DNA from: an uncultured Porphyromonadaceae bacterium
Lineage (GTDB): Bacteria > Bacteroidota > Bacteroidia > Bacteroidales > Porphyromonadaceae
DNA length: 58,826 bases
Direction: 5' to 3'
Assembly (NCBI GenBank): GCA_947253625.1
Contig: CAMYAB010000010.1
Location: 1 to 58,826, forward strand
The notes beneath the pieces were generated by a model. It saw only the letters and a list, made by a program, of their open reading frames with translations. It made no database searches and was not told the DNA's origin. The position numbers and the translations under genes are program-made. Shown piece by piece: positions 35,081 to 44,477 of the stretch. Each line of letters begins with the position of its first letter. Position 1 is the first letter of the stretch.

Positions 35081-36499
35081 TCAGTCCTTTTTCCCACCCA
35101 CATGCTGTAGGTACTCCGGACTAAAAGCTCCTCGTCCCTGCTTTTTCTCCTTGTGGAGGATTGCTTTTAGGACAAAGTAGCCCAGAGTCCCGGAGATCAA
35201 GCTGCCGGCAAAGACGCCAATCTTGGCTTCGTTGAGGAGCTCCGGCCCTATCGCACCTACGACGTGAGGCGAGTAGGCCAGTGTCGCGATGAAGAGGGCT
35301 ACCGTGAAGCCTATGCCGCCAAAGATCGATACCCCAAAGAGGTTTTCGTGAGTCATACCCGCCGGCATCTCACACAGCTTGGTCTTGCAAGCCAGGTAGG
35401 TGGCACCAAAGATCCCAAAGGTCTTGCCAAGTACCAGGCCCAATGTGATGGCGAGTGGGATGCCGGTGATCTGATCCGGAGTCATGGCCTCAAAGGTGAC
35501 CCCGGCGTTGACAAAGGCAAAGAGGGTCAGGATGACATAGTTGACAAAGGGCATGAGCTCGGTGTGCATGAGCTGGGTGAGGCTGATGGTCTTGTCGATG
35601 TTGTTTTGGGTAGCCTTCATCGTATGCACCAGGGGCTCGGGCAGGAAGAAGTGTTTGTCGCCACCGGTTTCCTTGGCGGTCTCGAGGTCATGGTCCAGAG
35701 CGACCAGTGAGGCTTGCAGCTCACTCTTTTTGCGCAAAGGCATGTGCGGAACGGCCAGCCCCATCGCGACACCGGCGATAGTGGCGTGCACTCCGGACTG
35801 TAGCATGAAGGTCCAAGCCACAAAGAAGAGGAGGTAGTAGACCCAGCGGCTCCGCACGTTGAAGCGTCCTATGTAGAAGGCAAAAAAGACGACCAAGGCG
35901 GCGGAGACGAGTGCGGCAAAGTTGATGTGCGAGGTGTAGAAGATCGCAATCACCAAGATACCTCCAATGTCGTCCACCACAGCGAGTGTGACAAGAAAGA
36001 CCTTGAGCGTGGAGGGAACCTTTTTGCCCAATAGCCCTAACACTGCCAGCGAAAAGGCGATATCCGTGGCCATCGGGATGGCGGCTCCGTGGATGTGGTC
36101 GGGGTTGTGATCAACCAAGCTGAAAACGATCACCGGCAGGATCATTCCGCCGATAGCGGCGATCACCGGTAGGAGGGCATTGCGCGGATGGGAGAGACTG
36201 CCGGCACGGAGCTCGTACTTGATCTCGAGGCCTATGGCGAAAAAGAAGATAGCCATGAGGGCGTCGTTGACAAAGAGCGAGATGGTCATCGGCCCGCCAT
36301 GTACCATGAAGGGGGTGAAGTCGCCTATGCCAAAGTCAATAGGGGTCTGCAGCCACTTGAAGTAAAAGTCGGCGGTATTGCCACTATTGGCGACTATAAT
36401 CGCCAAAATGGTGGCCATGAAGAGGTAGACTGAGGGGTTGACTTGGCTCAGTAAACCTAGCAGGGACCTTTTTTTAGTAGTTTGGGTAGCAGGTTGCAT
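35081..36499 (-). CDS. nhaA: Na+/H+ antiporter NhaA
   Basis: A 472-residue inner-membrane antiporter that exchanges sodium for protons to control pH and Na+. About twelve hydrophobic helices are evident. The adjacent ion-binding Asp pair is in LVTLAVVDDIGGILVIAIFY. FFFAIGLEIKYEL, PMATDIAFSLAVLGLLG and the late FGGIGFTVALFIATLAY are typical. The protein is longer than E. coli NhaA (about 390), the extra length being a central polar loop (about 240-290) and the tail. It is the last gene after trmB and mrp. Confidence 0.95.
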   Translation of the reverse strand: MQPATQTTKKRSLLGLLSQVNPSVYLFMATILAIIVANSGNTADFYFKWLQTPIDFGIGDFTPFMVHGGPMTISLFVNDALMAIFFFAIGLEIKYELRAGSLSHPRNALLPVIAAIGGMILPVIVFSLVDHNPDHIHGAAIPMATDIAFSLAVLGLLGKKVPSTLKVFLVTLAVVDDIGGILVIAIFYTSHINFAALVSAALVVFFAFYIGRFNVRSRWVYYLLFFVAWTFMLQSGVHATIAGVAMGLAVPHMPLRKKSELQASLVALDHDLETAKETGGDKHFFLPEPLVHTMKATQNNIDKTISLTQLMHTELMPFVNYVILTLFAFVNAGVTFEAMTPDQITGIPLAITLGLVLGKTFGIFGATYLACKTKLCEMPAGMTHENLFGVSIFGGIGFTVALFIATLAYSPHVVGAIGPELLNEAKIGVFAGSLISGTLGYFVLKAILHKEKKQGRGAFSPEYLQHVGGKKD

Positions 36500-36570
36500 G
36501 AATCTTTGTGTCTGTTTTTTTTGAAAAAAAAGAAATATGGGGTCTGCGTGTTGTTTCTCGGTGGGTGGAG

Positions 36571-37686
36571 CTACCGTCGGGTTATCTCCACTTTGTGCGT
36601 GGGGGCTAGGGTTTTGTTGCGCTCGTCGGTGACTTCGGTCACCTTGGTGGCCAAATCCATGAAGGCTTGTCCCATGACGCTCTCCTTGAGGGCGATGGGG
36701 GTACCTTCGTCGGCTGCCTCACATACGCTCTGGACGAGTGGGATCTGGCCAATGAGTGGTGTATTGGTCTCCTGTGCGAGATGTGCCCCACCCTCTTTTC
36801 CGAAAATATAGTAGCGGTTTTGGGGCAGTTCGGCAGGGGTAAACCAGCTCATGTTTTCGACAATTCCGAGTATGGGGACGGCCACTTTTTCGTCCCGGAA
36901 CATACTGATCCCTTTGCGTGCATCGTCGGTGGCCACGGCTTGGGGGGTGGTGACGATCAGTGCGCCGGTGATGCCAAGGGTCTGGATGAGTGTCAGGTGG
37001 ATGTCGCTGGTGCCTGGGGGCAAGTCCACTAGGAGGTAGTCGAGGGTACCCCAGTTGCCCTCTCGGATCAATTGCCCCAGAGCATTGGAGGCCATGGTCC
37101 CTCGCCAGATGAGCGCACTCTCGGGCTCGACGAAAAAGCCGATACTCAGCAGCCGCACACCGTAGCGGACCACGGGATCGATGAGGTCCTTGCCATCCAC
37201 CTTGGTCAAAAGGGGCTTGGCGCCCTCAGCGCCCATCATCCTGGGGATGGATGGTCCATAGATGTCGGCGTCGAGCAGGCCGACACGGTAGCCCTGGCGT
37301 GTGAGTGCCACAGCCAGGTTGGTCGTGACGGTACTCTTGCCCACCCCACCCTTGCCACTGCTCACGGCAATGATGTTTTTGACCCCGGGCAGGGGGCGAT
37401 CCGGCTCTGTTGGCTGAGGTGTGGGGAGTAGTGGGGTGATCTCGACCGCAATATCGGGGTGGAGGTAGTCCTGCAGAGCACGCTCGGCGGCACGAGTCAC
37501 TGACTTTTGGAATGGATCTCTGGACTTTTGGAATCTCAGGGAAAAGCTGACCTTGTTGTCCTTGATCTCTATATCGTCTTGTACCATGCCACTGCTGACG
37601 ATGTTGTCCGTGGCACCGGGATAGGTGACGTGCTTGAGGGCTTGGAGGACCTGCTCTACTGTGATGGTATCCATGCTGTTGCTCAT
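36571..37686 (-). CDS. Mrp/ApbC family Fe-S carrier ATPase
   Basis: A 371-residue P-loop protein. The N-terminal MIP18/DUF59 domain (about 1-85) precedes a MinD/Mrp ATPase with the deviant Walker A SSGKGGVGKSTVTTNLA, GLLDADIYGPSIPRMMG and LLVDLPPGTSDIHLTL. Such proteins bind and transfer Fe-S clusters. The usual CxxC after ENMSWF is missing: the sequence reads ENMSWFTPAELPQNRYYIFG, with no Cys. I believe this substitution is common in Bacteroidota. It lies 24 bp after trmB on the same strand. Confidence 0.9.
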   Translation of the reverse strand: MSNSMDTITVEQVLQALKHVTYPGATDNIVSSGMVQDDIEIKDNKVSFSLRFQKSRDPFQKSVTRAAERALQDYLHPDIAVEITPLLPTPQPTEPDRPLPGVKNIIAVSSGKGGVGKSTVTTNLAVALTRQGYRVGLLDADIYGPSIPRMMGAEGAKPLLTKVDGKDLIDPVVRYGVRLLSIGFFVEPESALIWRGTMASNALGQLIREGNWGTLDYLLVDLPPGTSDIHLTLIQTLGITGALIVTTPQAVATDDARKGISMFRDEKVAVPILGIVENMSWFTPAELPQNRYYIFGKEGGAHLAQETNTPLIGQIPLVQSVCEAADEGTPIALKESVMGQAFMDLATKVTEVTDERNKTLAPTHKVEITRR

Positions 37687-37710
37687 GTCTGTTTTTTTGG
37701 GGGGATGTGA

Positions 37711-38478
37711 TTAGTCTGTACTGGAGGGGTTGGTCCGTCGGCTGCGACCATAGCTCCGGTAGTCGTCCGGCTCGATCTCCACCTCCGGCTCGATGCCGTG
37801 GAGAATCGTCGGATCAAGTCGGATACAGAGGTACTTGATGGTCATGCCCCTGCTGAGCCACTGTTGCTCGTAGTAGGTCTGGACCTCTCGGAGTAGTGGC
37901 TGTGCCGAGGGATCGGCGTAGACATCTCGGATGTCCCGGAGGATCGTCTGGTGGTTGGCCCGGGCTATGGCTTGGGTGTAGGTGTAGAGAAAGCCCGAGT
38001 CCGTCTTGAGGTGCAGTAGCCCTCCCTCGGTCAGTATCCGCTGATACTCACCCAAAAAGTGGATGGAGGTGAGGCGCTTGCGTACCTTTTTCATCTGCGG
38101 ATCGGGAAAGGTGAGCCAGATCTCCGACACCTCGTCATCCGCAAAGAAGGTGCCGAGGAGCTCTATCTGAGTCCGCAAAAACCGGACGTTGTCCAGCCCC
38201 TCTCGGTCGGCTGTCGTGGCACCGGTCCAGATGCGATTCCCCTTGAGGTCCACTCCTACAAAGTTGACCCTGGGATGTCGTCTCGCCATCTCGACAGTGT
38301 ACTCCCCCTTGCCACAACCCAGCTCGAGCACGATGGGATAGTCGTTGCCAAAGACGGCCTCACCCCACTGACCGCGGTAGGGAAACTCCTTGCCGGCGGC
38401 CAGAGCCTGATAGGGATACTGTAGGGTGTTGGAGAGTGCATCCAGCTCTGCAAACTTTTCCTGCTTGTTTTTGCTCAT
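37711..38478 (-). CDS. trmB: tRNA (guanine46-N7)-methyltransferase
   Basis: TrmB methylates N7 of G46 in the tRNA variable loop. The 255-residue protein has the SAM motif VLELGCGKGEYTVEMA, FVGVDLKGNRIW, the signature IWLTFPDPQMKKVRKRL (DPW-type) and a C-terminal region with FLYTYTQAIA and the T-x-x-E-like YEQQWLSRGMTIKYL. It is the first gene of a run with mrp and nhaA; a TAACTTTG box lies upstream. Confidence 0.93.
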   Translation of the reverse strand: MSKNKQEKFAELDALSNTLQYPYQALAAGKEFPYRGQWGEAVFGNDYPIVLELGCGKGEYTVEMARRHPRVNFVGVDLKGNRIWTGATTADREGLDNVRFLRTQIELLGTFFADDEVSEIWLTFPDPQMKKVRKRLTSIHFLGEYQRILTEGGLLHLKTDSGFLYTYTQAIARANHQTILRDIRDVYADPSAQPLLREVQTYYEQQWLSRGMTIKYLCIRLDPTILHGIEPEVEIEPDDYRSYGRSRRTNPSSTD

Positions 38479-38509
38479 ATACTTTTGTCGTCCTCTTGTG
38501 CGGATGTGG

Positions 38510-38517
38510 CAAAGTTA
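38510..38517 (-). promoter_or_regulatory. Candidate -7 box of trmB-mrp-nhaA
   Basis: TAACTTTG on the minus strand, 32 nt upstream of ATG 38478; the nearest upstream TTG is at 25 nt, somewhat far. Confidence 0.4.
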
Positions 38518-38607
38518 CCAAAACAATAGGTGATTGTCGGCTCAATGATACAGACTTTGGGGTGCTCTGTGGCTAAAAAGTACGAAGCGACCCAAGCACT
38601 TTCGTCC

Positions 38608-38666
38608 GGATACAACACGAGACCTTTGCAAAAGGGATTCTTTGCCAAAGGTCTCGTGTCGTATCC
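38608..38666 (-). terminator. Long hairpin at the end of the hmu operon
   Basis: A 21-bp stem with one mismatch (GGATACAACACGAGACCTTTG arm at 38608-38628; partner 38646-38666) starts 31 bp after the hmuV stop. There is no T-run on the minus strand, so it may protect the mRNA 3' end or act as a bidirectional or factor-aided terminator rather than a classical one. Confidence 0.7.
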
Positions 38667-38696
38667 TAACGATCAGGGCATTATCCGATCGGTAAA

Positions 38697-39044
38697 TTAT
38701 TCCGGGACGTATATGATCTCGCCATTGTCCAGCTCGTAGGCTATCCCGACGCGCTTGCCCTTGGACTGGCTCGAGGCATCCGTCTCGGACGGGGTGTACT
38801 TCTTGATCTGTCGCCCCTCCTTGGTGATGATTTCCATGTTGTCCTTCCCCGGATTTTTGACGATGGTGTAGTCTTCGTTGCTAAAGTACTCGCTCATATT
38901 GAGGTTGAGGACAAGTGCGACCATCAGCGATACGGCAAAGACCATGGAGACATCAAAGAGGTTGACGATGACGCTCAGGGGATCCTCGTCCTGCCCCTCT
39001 CTGAGGCGACCGGTCCGGCGGATCTTTTTGGTAGGATTACTCAT
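38697..39044 (-). CDS. hmuV: HmuV-type DUF2149 protein (ExbD-like)
   Basis: A 115-residue protein with one membrane segment (about 30-48). An Asp (Asp31, LFDVSMVFAVSL) sits at its start, the position of the proton-carrying Asp of ExbD/MotB. A polar periplasmic domain follows. This fits the last gene of the P. gingivalis-type hmuYRSTUV operon, where it would pair with HmuU as a proton-driven motor. The start at 39044 (MSNPTKKIRR) overlaps hmuU by 8 bp; an upstream ATG at 39149 would lie deep inside hmuU. Confidence 0.82.
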   Translation of the reverse strand: MSNPTKKIRRTGRLREGQDEDPLSVIVNLFDVSMVFAVSLMVALVLNLNMSEYFSNEDYTIVKNPGKDNMEIITKEGRQIKKYTPSETDASSQSKGKRVGIAYELDNGEIIYVPE

Positions 39045-39642
39045 GTGTCGCACTCCTTTCTGCCAGTACGTTGGCGACATAGGTGAGGTGATTGGCATCC
39101 TTGTCGTACCAGCGTTGCGTGAAGAGGAGGACCACAATGGCGATGCCACTGATCACCAACCCGACGACCGTGGTAGCAAAAACGACCTGCATATTGTACG
39201 CCATGCCACTGACATCTCCACTCGAGAGACCCACAAGTGCAGGGCTCATGGAGATAAGGGTACCCATAAGCCCCAGGATAGGACCTATCTTGGTGAGGAG
39301 GCGAGAGGTGATGAGGTCTTTTTGGGCACGGTTTTCGAAGTCGGCTATGAGGTACTCGGCATAGTCCGTGTCGCCGGGATGAGCGAGGATCTGCCGGAGG
39401 TAGGGGATGACAAGTGCGTTGTCATAGGCCGGAAGTGCCTGCGAGAGCTCCTCTGCCGTATGTGCCCGAAAGTCATCAATGATCGCCTGGTAAGCACGGA
39501 GGTTGCGCCGACGGGTAAGGAAGCGACCATAGAAGACACCCGCCATGATTACAACCCGAATAAAGAAGAGAATCAGGAGGATGATGACGGGGATGAGTAG
39601 ACTGTCGGAGATGCCGAAAAGTATTTTAGAGATCCATTCCAT
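39037..39642 (-). CDS. hmuU: HmuU, MotA/TolQ/ExbB proton-channel family
   Basis: A 201-residue inner-membrane protein with three hydrophobic segments (about 12-37, 110-135 and 148-175). The TolQ/ExbB signature is seen in KIGPILGLMGTLISMSPALVGL and in the last helix with TTVVGLVISGIAIVVLL. ExbB-type proteins form pentamers around ExbD dimers and transmit proton motive force to TonB-like partners. In this operon it probably energises haem uptake or processing by HmuR/HmuS. The gap to hmuT is 21 bp. Confidence 0.88.
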   Translation of the reverse strand: MEWISKILFGISDSLLIPVIILLILFFIRVVIMAGVFYGRFLTRRRNLRAYQAIIDDFRAHTAEELSQALPAYDNALVIPYLRQILAHPGDTDYAEYLIADFENRAQKDLITSRLLTKIGPILGLMGTLISMSPALVGLSSGDVSGMAYNMQVVFATTVVGLVISGIAIVVLLFTQRWYDKDANHLTYVANVLAERSATHE

Positions 39643-39663
39643 ATAGAGGTTGTCTGCTTGCTT

Positions 39664-40389
39664 TTATTTTAGTTTGTAGGTCCTATTTTTTTGGACAAAA
39701 AGAGTAACGATGAAGAGGAGTACAATCACCCCAAGTGTAAGGGCGACCTCTGTAGCCATACCGGTGGCATGCTCGGCGGGGCGGTAGAGGATGCTGTCGG
39801 TGGTGGTAGAGAGGAGCGCACAGATACAAAGGAGCGTCGAGAGCATCAGCACCAGCTCCTCCCGAAGCTCACGAGCCGGCAAACTGCGACGCAACACCTC
39901 TGCCAAAAGTGGCACAAAAACGAGCGAACACCCACCGACAATGCCGGAGGGCACCCAAAAGCTAATGCCCGGCAGCGCATAGCACAACTGCACCTGGATG
40001 AAGAAGAGCGTGGGAAATACTAATAAGGTGACATAGTAGCTCAGCAATAGGTGTACCGGTGCTAGAAGTCGCTCCAAAAACAACCGAACCGGATGCCGAC
40101 GCACAGGACGGGGGCTTGGTCGCTTGGTCCACTCCCGAAAGGCATACGCCACCACCATCAGCAGCTCCACGGTAACCAGCACAGCCACCGCTTCCCGTGC
40201 TTGGGAAGCGGAGGTGTACTGTAGGATCTGCGCCCGAGGGGCCATACTGGCAACATCGGTCATGATGAGGCAAAAGCCGAGGAGTACCGCCCCGTACACG
40301 ACTGCCACCCAGCGAGACAAGAGACTAAGCTTGGCTATGACGGCGGGGAGACAGAGCAACAAGGTCAGGTAGACCATGATGAGAGTCAT
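39664..40389 (-). CDS. hmuT: HmuT, polytopic membrane protein of the hmu operon
   Basis: A 241-residue protein with about six hydrophobic segments (about 2-20, 26-44, 64-84, 108-130, 140-165, 180-200 and a last one near 215-235). No enzymatic motif is seen. Its position between the CobN-like gene and the ExbB-like gene matches hmuT of P. gingivalis, whose role is not well defined. The start at 40389 overlaps the hmuS stop (ATGA), showing translational coupling; the open frame to 40455 lies inside hmuS. Confidence 0.78.
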   Translation of the reverse strand: MTLIMVYLTLLLCLPAVIAKLSLLSRWVAVVYGAVLLGFCLIMTDVASMAPRAQILQYTSASQAREAVAVLVTVELLMVVAYAFREWTKRPSPRPVRRHPVRLFLERLLAPVHLLLSYYVTLLVFPTLFFIQVQLCYALPGISFWVPSGIVGGCSLVFVPLLAEVLRRSLPARELREELVLMLSTLLCICALLSTTTDSILYRPAEHATGMATEVALTLGVIVLLFIVTLFVQKNRTYKLK

Positions 40390-43300
40390 GAGCGCTTCTT
40401 TCTGAGGATGAACACAGCCAGTAGCAACAGTGCTACAATACCGATACCTATCCACATCAGGGTCCTAAGTGTATCGGACTGAAGGGTATCTGCTTGGCTT
40501 GCGTTTTGTGCGTTTTGACGTCCTTCTTCGGTCAGGACCACACTCTTGGCATCGCCACTTTGTCCGGCCTTTTGCGACATGGCCACTTGCACAGCTTGGT
40601 CAAAGTCCTTCTTTTGGCCCTCAGAGGGTAGTTGCTCACGGACAAAGTCACGGAGCTTGGCATTGGCGGCCATCATTCCGGCTCCGGAGAAGCCATAGGT
40701 CGTGACCACGTGTTGGTTGAGCTCCGCCAGACGTTTGGTCTGCTCGGGGGTAGCATTCCACATGCCCTTGCGTATCGACTCGAGCATCACTCCGGTGATT
40801 TGCTCCAGAGAGGCGGGACTGTTTTTCTCTACATAGTCTGTTGCTCCCATTTTCAGAGCATCGTTGATCCAGATATCGTAGATCTCGCTCCAGAGTTCGT
40901 CATCGATAAGGTCCGGCTTGGAGACCTCCCAGCCAAAGGTGTTTTCGACAATGGATGCCAGCCGCATCGCATTGCCCGATCCGCCTCCCTCTACTACCTT
41001 TTTCACAAAAGCGGGGTTGAGGATCGTGCTACGGCTCTCCACACCCACAGCCTCCTTGAGCTCCTGCATCCGGACATGGTTGTGGTTGCGGTAGTCGGCA
41101 AAGTAGGCTTCAGGTTCTTTGCCGGTTACGCTGGTGATAGTGAGGTTGAGCCCACCCATGAACTCAAAGACGTGGTCCAGGCTGAGTGCGCCCCAAGTAT
41201 TGCTCTGACGCGGGTGTACAACGACATCGGTATGCTCAACTGCCGCGCGGAACATCCCTTGGTGAAATGCGCCCCACTGCTCGGTCGAGCCATAAGCGGC
41301 ACCCATGTTGTTGAGATAGACATCGGCGATATCACTTCGGTCGTTCCACTTGTCACTCGCAAAGATCATCTCCTGTATTCCGGTCCCGTACATTCCATTG
41401 ATGCCTCCAAAGACACGGTTACCGGCCCATTCTCGTGCAGTGGCAGGTGCCATGCCGGCCTCGACGAGACGTTGCTCGATGCGAACATTGCCCTCGTGTA
41501 CGTGGTTGGGATAGGGTTCTTTGTCTCCGGCTTGGCTGGCCATCCAGACAGCCTTGGTGATCAGATCAAGGCGTGAGGCTGCCAAGTCTCTAAACTGCCC
41601 TGACGTCTGCACCAGGACATCCACACGCGGGCGTCCCAGCTCCGACGATGGGATGAGTCGTACATCGCTCACCCGACCTCTTGGGTCACGTACCGGCTCC
41701 ACTCCGAGCAAGTAAAGTACCTGAGCGATAGTGGCACCACCGGTCTCGATGAACTCGCTGCTCCAGAAGGAGAAGCTCACTTTTTCCGGATAGTCGCCAT
41801 GCTTGCGGACGTAGTCGTCCAAGGTTTGTTGTGCCAGTGCCTTGCCTTTTTCCCATGCCACCTCCGTGGGTGTTGTCTCGGGGTTGATGCTGTACAGGTT
41901 GCGTCCGGTCGGCAGAGCTGTGGGGTTGGCCACGGGATCTCCGCCCGACGATGGGGCGATGAATCCTCCGCTGAGTGCTCGGGTGATCTGGTTGAGTTCT
42001 CTCTCCGGTGAGGACTTGAGTGCCTCGTAGTAGGAGGCGACACTGCTGATGGCATTGCCGAGGCTCAGGATGGCATCGCTCCTAAAGCGCACGCTGTCCG
42101 TTGCCTCCTCTGCTTGTGTACCGGCCTCGCGATACTCCTGGAGCGAAAAGCCTCCATACGAGGCTATGAATGCGCTATCAGGGGTGTAGCCGGCCAGGAT
42201 CCGACGGACAAGTGCCTTGGCCGGATCCAGATACTTCTGCGTGAAAGCTCTGCCCTCCGGTACCTCTTGGCCATTCATCTTGTGCAGGGTTGCCTGTCCG
42301 TAGGCGATAGGGTCGCACGCCATGGCGACGATCGTGTTTTTCAGCTGAGTCTCGCTGTATGGCACGCCGGTGGTGTAGAGTGTCGTGTAGATCTTTTCGT
42401 TGGCGATCTCCTCTGCAAAGTGCTCGATACGCTCGATCTCATCAGCTGTATAGGGCTTGTTCGACAGGCTGTCCAGCTTGAGGTCGCGGTGGATACCCAG
42501 TCGCATGGTCTCGGTTCGGACGGCCTTGGCATTGGCGTCCGTGGGGTTCTTTTGGTAGTTGACGATGTTTTGCATCAGCCGGTCGAATATGGAGCGTGTG
42601 GCACTCTCCTCAAAGGGCGGGGTCAGGTAGCTGACCAGTGTAGCATAGGAGCGACGCTTGGCCATCATCGACTCACCTATATTGGCTATGGTGTAGTAGT
42701 AGACATGTGGTGTGGTACCCACCAGTGCCTCAGGCCAATCATAGGTGCTGAGTGCCACCTGCTTTTGTGGGGTAAACTCCAAGCTGCCATGCGTCCCAAA
42801 GTGCATCAGTGCATCGGCTCCAAAAACATCCTCAGCCCACAAGTAGGCCGCAATATAGGGGTGAGGCGGTGCCGTGTTGGCACCGTGTACGATCGCAAAG
42901 CTGTCATCCCCTATCGCAGACATTGGCTGCGGGAGCAGCACGACATTGCCCAGTTGCACTCCGGACACAGCTATGTAGCTGCTGCCATCGGGAGTCTGTC
43001 CGCTCATGTACGCACCCGGTGCGGCACCATACTTATCCACCACATCTGCGTAGCTCTTTGGCTCGAGGCGAGCACGCATCAGGCTGTCGTACTCCGCTGT
43101 CGCAAATCGTATGGGGTTGCACTTCTGCATGTAGGAGTCGATAGCTCCTTTGGTAAAATGCTCCAGCACAGGTCCATCCTTCATGATCATTGCCTCCAGC
43201 TCTTGGGCATTGGCCGGCAGGTTCACTGTATAGCCCTCCTCCTTGAGCTTTTTCAGCACATTGTATAGTGCAGGCACGGTCTCCAGTCCTTGTGCGGTGA

Positions 43301-44444
43301 GGCCTTGCTGTCCGGGGCCTTTGAGGTAAAAGATGGCGACCCGCTTCTCGCTATTGGGTTTGGTCTTGAGTTGCAGGGTGTGCGACACGAGGTCTGCAAA
43401 GCGCGACAGACGCTTGGGGTCGGTAATGGTCTCCACTATGCCGTCGCTGTTGATCTCCTGGAAGTTGAGCACATAGGGGAGCACTCCGCCATCCAGCTCG
43501 GGCATCACGATGCTCTGAGACATGAATCCCCCAAACATCCCCATCGGATCCTCCAGCCAACTCTTTTGGTCGGACATGATCGTCAGCGGGGTAAATACCG
43601 GGCAGTCAAATTGCTCAAAACTCCGGACTCCCATGCCGGCCAGCGGACCAAAAAACATGCGTCCATGCGCTTGGTGAATAATGGCATTGGGGCGTAGCTG
43701 ACCGAGGAAGTCCAGCAACTCCTTGCCCGACGCATAGATGGGGTAGACGTTCAGTCCCCTATCCGAGAGGGCTTGGATCAGCTCATCGAGGTTCTTTTTG
43801 TTGCCACTGTATGGGGAGTTGAGCGCACCCACCAGAGCCACCTTGGGACCACCCTCATGGTAGTACCCGATGCCCTTGATGTACTTCTCATACTCCTCTA
43901 GGTTGTCGATCCGGACACTCTCATCCAGGTGGTAAAAGACGTTGTTGGGGGTCTCCACTGCCTCCATCGGCTCCGGTGCAGAGGTCACCTTGTGGTCGAT
44001 GTACTTGCGGATGTAGTTGGACATCGAGATGTAGTTCTGCTTGTTGCCGTTGTAGAAGTACTCGCTCACTCGCTGTATGTCGAGCGAGTCGAGGTTTGTG
44101 ATATCGTTTTGGGGATTGGTGGCCATCACGGTCATCATGGGCTTGCCGGAGTCGGCATACTTTTGGATCTTGGCGCGCTCTTCGGCATCGATCTTGAGTC
44201 CCATCCCGTTCATGAGTACAAACTCATACCCTCGTGGGTTTTTCAAAAAGTCCTGTGGGCTGATCAGGTGATAGCGCACGGCCTTGTTGGTGTTCGACTT
44301 GGCGATAGGTGTCCCCTGGAATCCGGTCATATTGATCAGTGCCACATCTGTTGGTGACATCCACCGTTGGTAGCCTAGGTATCCGAGCACCAGTAGGATC
44401 AATACTCCCAGCGCACGGGTCAGTTGTTTGTTCTTTTTAGTCAT
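40386..44444 (-). CDS. hmuS: HmuS, CobN/Mg-chelatase-like membrane-anchored protein
   Basis: A 1352-residue protein of the CobN/BchH chelatase family, unusual in being anchored at both ends: one membrane segment near the N-terminus (about 9-25) and one at the C-terminus (about 1325-1346), with the large body probably in the periplasm. CobN-like landmarks are IYASGKELLDFLGQLRPNAIIHQ, DALMHFGTHGSLEFTPQKQ and VWMASQAGDKEPYPNHVHE. There are no ChlI/ChlD-type partners, so cobalt insertion is unlikely. In hmu operons this protein is thought to remove iron from haem or handle the porphyrin, which is an inference from family work. It is 33 bp downstream of hmuR and coupled to hmuT. Confidence 0.9.
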   Translation of the reverse strand: MTKKNKQLTRALGVLILLVLGYLGYQRWMSPTDVALINMTGFQGTPIAKSNTNKAVRYHLISPQDFLKNPRGYEFVLMNGMGLKIDAEERAKIQKYADSGKPMMTVMATNPQNDITNLDSLDIQRVSEYFYNGNKQNYISMSNYIRKYIDHKVTSAPEPMEAVETPNNVFYHLDESVRIDNLEEYEKYIKGIGYYHEGGPKVALVGALNSPYSGNKKNLDELIQALSDRGLNVYPIYASGKELLDFLGQLRPNAIIHQAHGRMFFGPLAGMGVRSFEQFDCPVFTPLTIMSDQKSWLEDPMGMFGGFMSQSIVMPELDGGVLPYVLNFQEINSDGIVETITDPKRLSRFADLVSHTLQLKTKPNSEKRVAIFYLKGPGQQGLTAQGLETVPALYNVLKKLKEEGYTVNLPANAQELEAMIMKDGPVLEHFTKGAIDSYMQKCNPIRFATAEYDSLMRARLEPKSYADVVDKYGAAPGAYMSGQTPDGSSYIAVSGVQLGNVVLLPQPMSAIGDDSFAIVHGANTAPPHPYIAAYLWAEDVFGADALMHFGTHGSLEFTPQKQVALSTYDWPEALVGTTPHVYYYTIANIGESMMAKRRSYATLVSYLTPPFEESATRSIFDRLMQNIVNYQKNPTDANAKAVRTETMRLGIHRDLKLDSLSNKPYTADEIERIEHFAEEIANEKIYTTLYTTGVPYSETQLKNTIVAMACDPIAYGQATLHKMNGQEVPEGRAFTQKYLDPAKALVRRILAGYTPDSAFIASYGGFSLQEYREAGTQAEEATDSVRFRSDAILSLGNAISSVASYYEALKSSPERELNQITRALSGGFIAPSSGGDPVANPTALPTGRNLYSINPETTPTEVAWEKGKALAQQTLDDYVRKHGDYPEKVSFSFWSSEFIETGGATIAQVLYLLGVEPVRDPRGRVSDVRLIPSSELGRPRVDVLVQTSGQFRDLAASRLDLITKAVWMASQAGDKEPYPNHVHEGNVRIEQRLVEAGMAPATAREWAGNRVFGGINGMYGTGIQEMIFASDKWNDRSDIADVYLNNMGAAYGSTEQWGAFHQGMFRAAVEHTDVVVHPRQSNTWGALSLDHVFEFMGGLNLTITSVTGKEPEAYFADYRNHNHVRMQELKEAVGVESRSTILNPAFVKKVVEGGGSGNAMRLASIVENTFGWEVSKPDLIDDELWSEIYDIWINDALKMGATDYVEKNSPASLEQITGVMLESIRKGMWNATPEQTKRLAELNQHVVTTYGFSGAGMMAANAKLRDFVREQLPSEGQKKDFDQAVQVAMSQKAGQSGDAKSVVLTEEGRQNAQNASQADTLQSDTLRTLMWIGIGIVALLLLAVFILRKKRS

Positions 44445-44477
44445 AGTTTTTCAGTGTATAGGAGTGCTATTTTTTTC

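Noticed and set aside
42114..43268. Plus-strand frame (384 codons) opposite hmuS
   Set aside because: It lies fully inside the CobN-like gene and lacks domains or a plausible start context.
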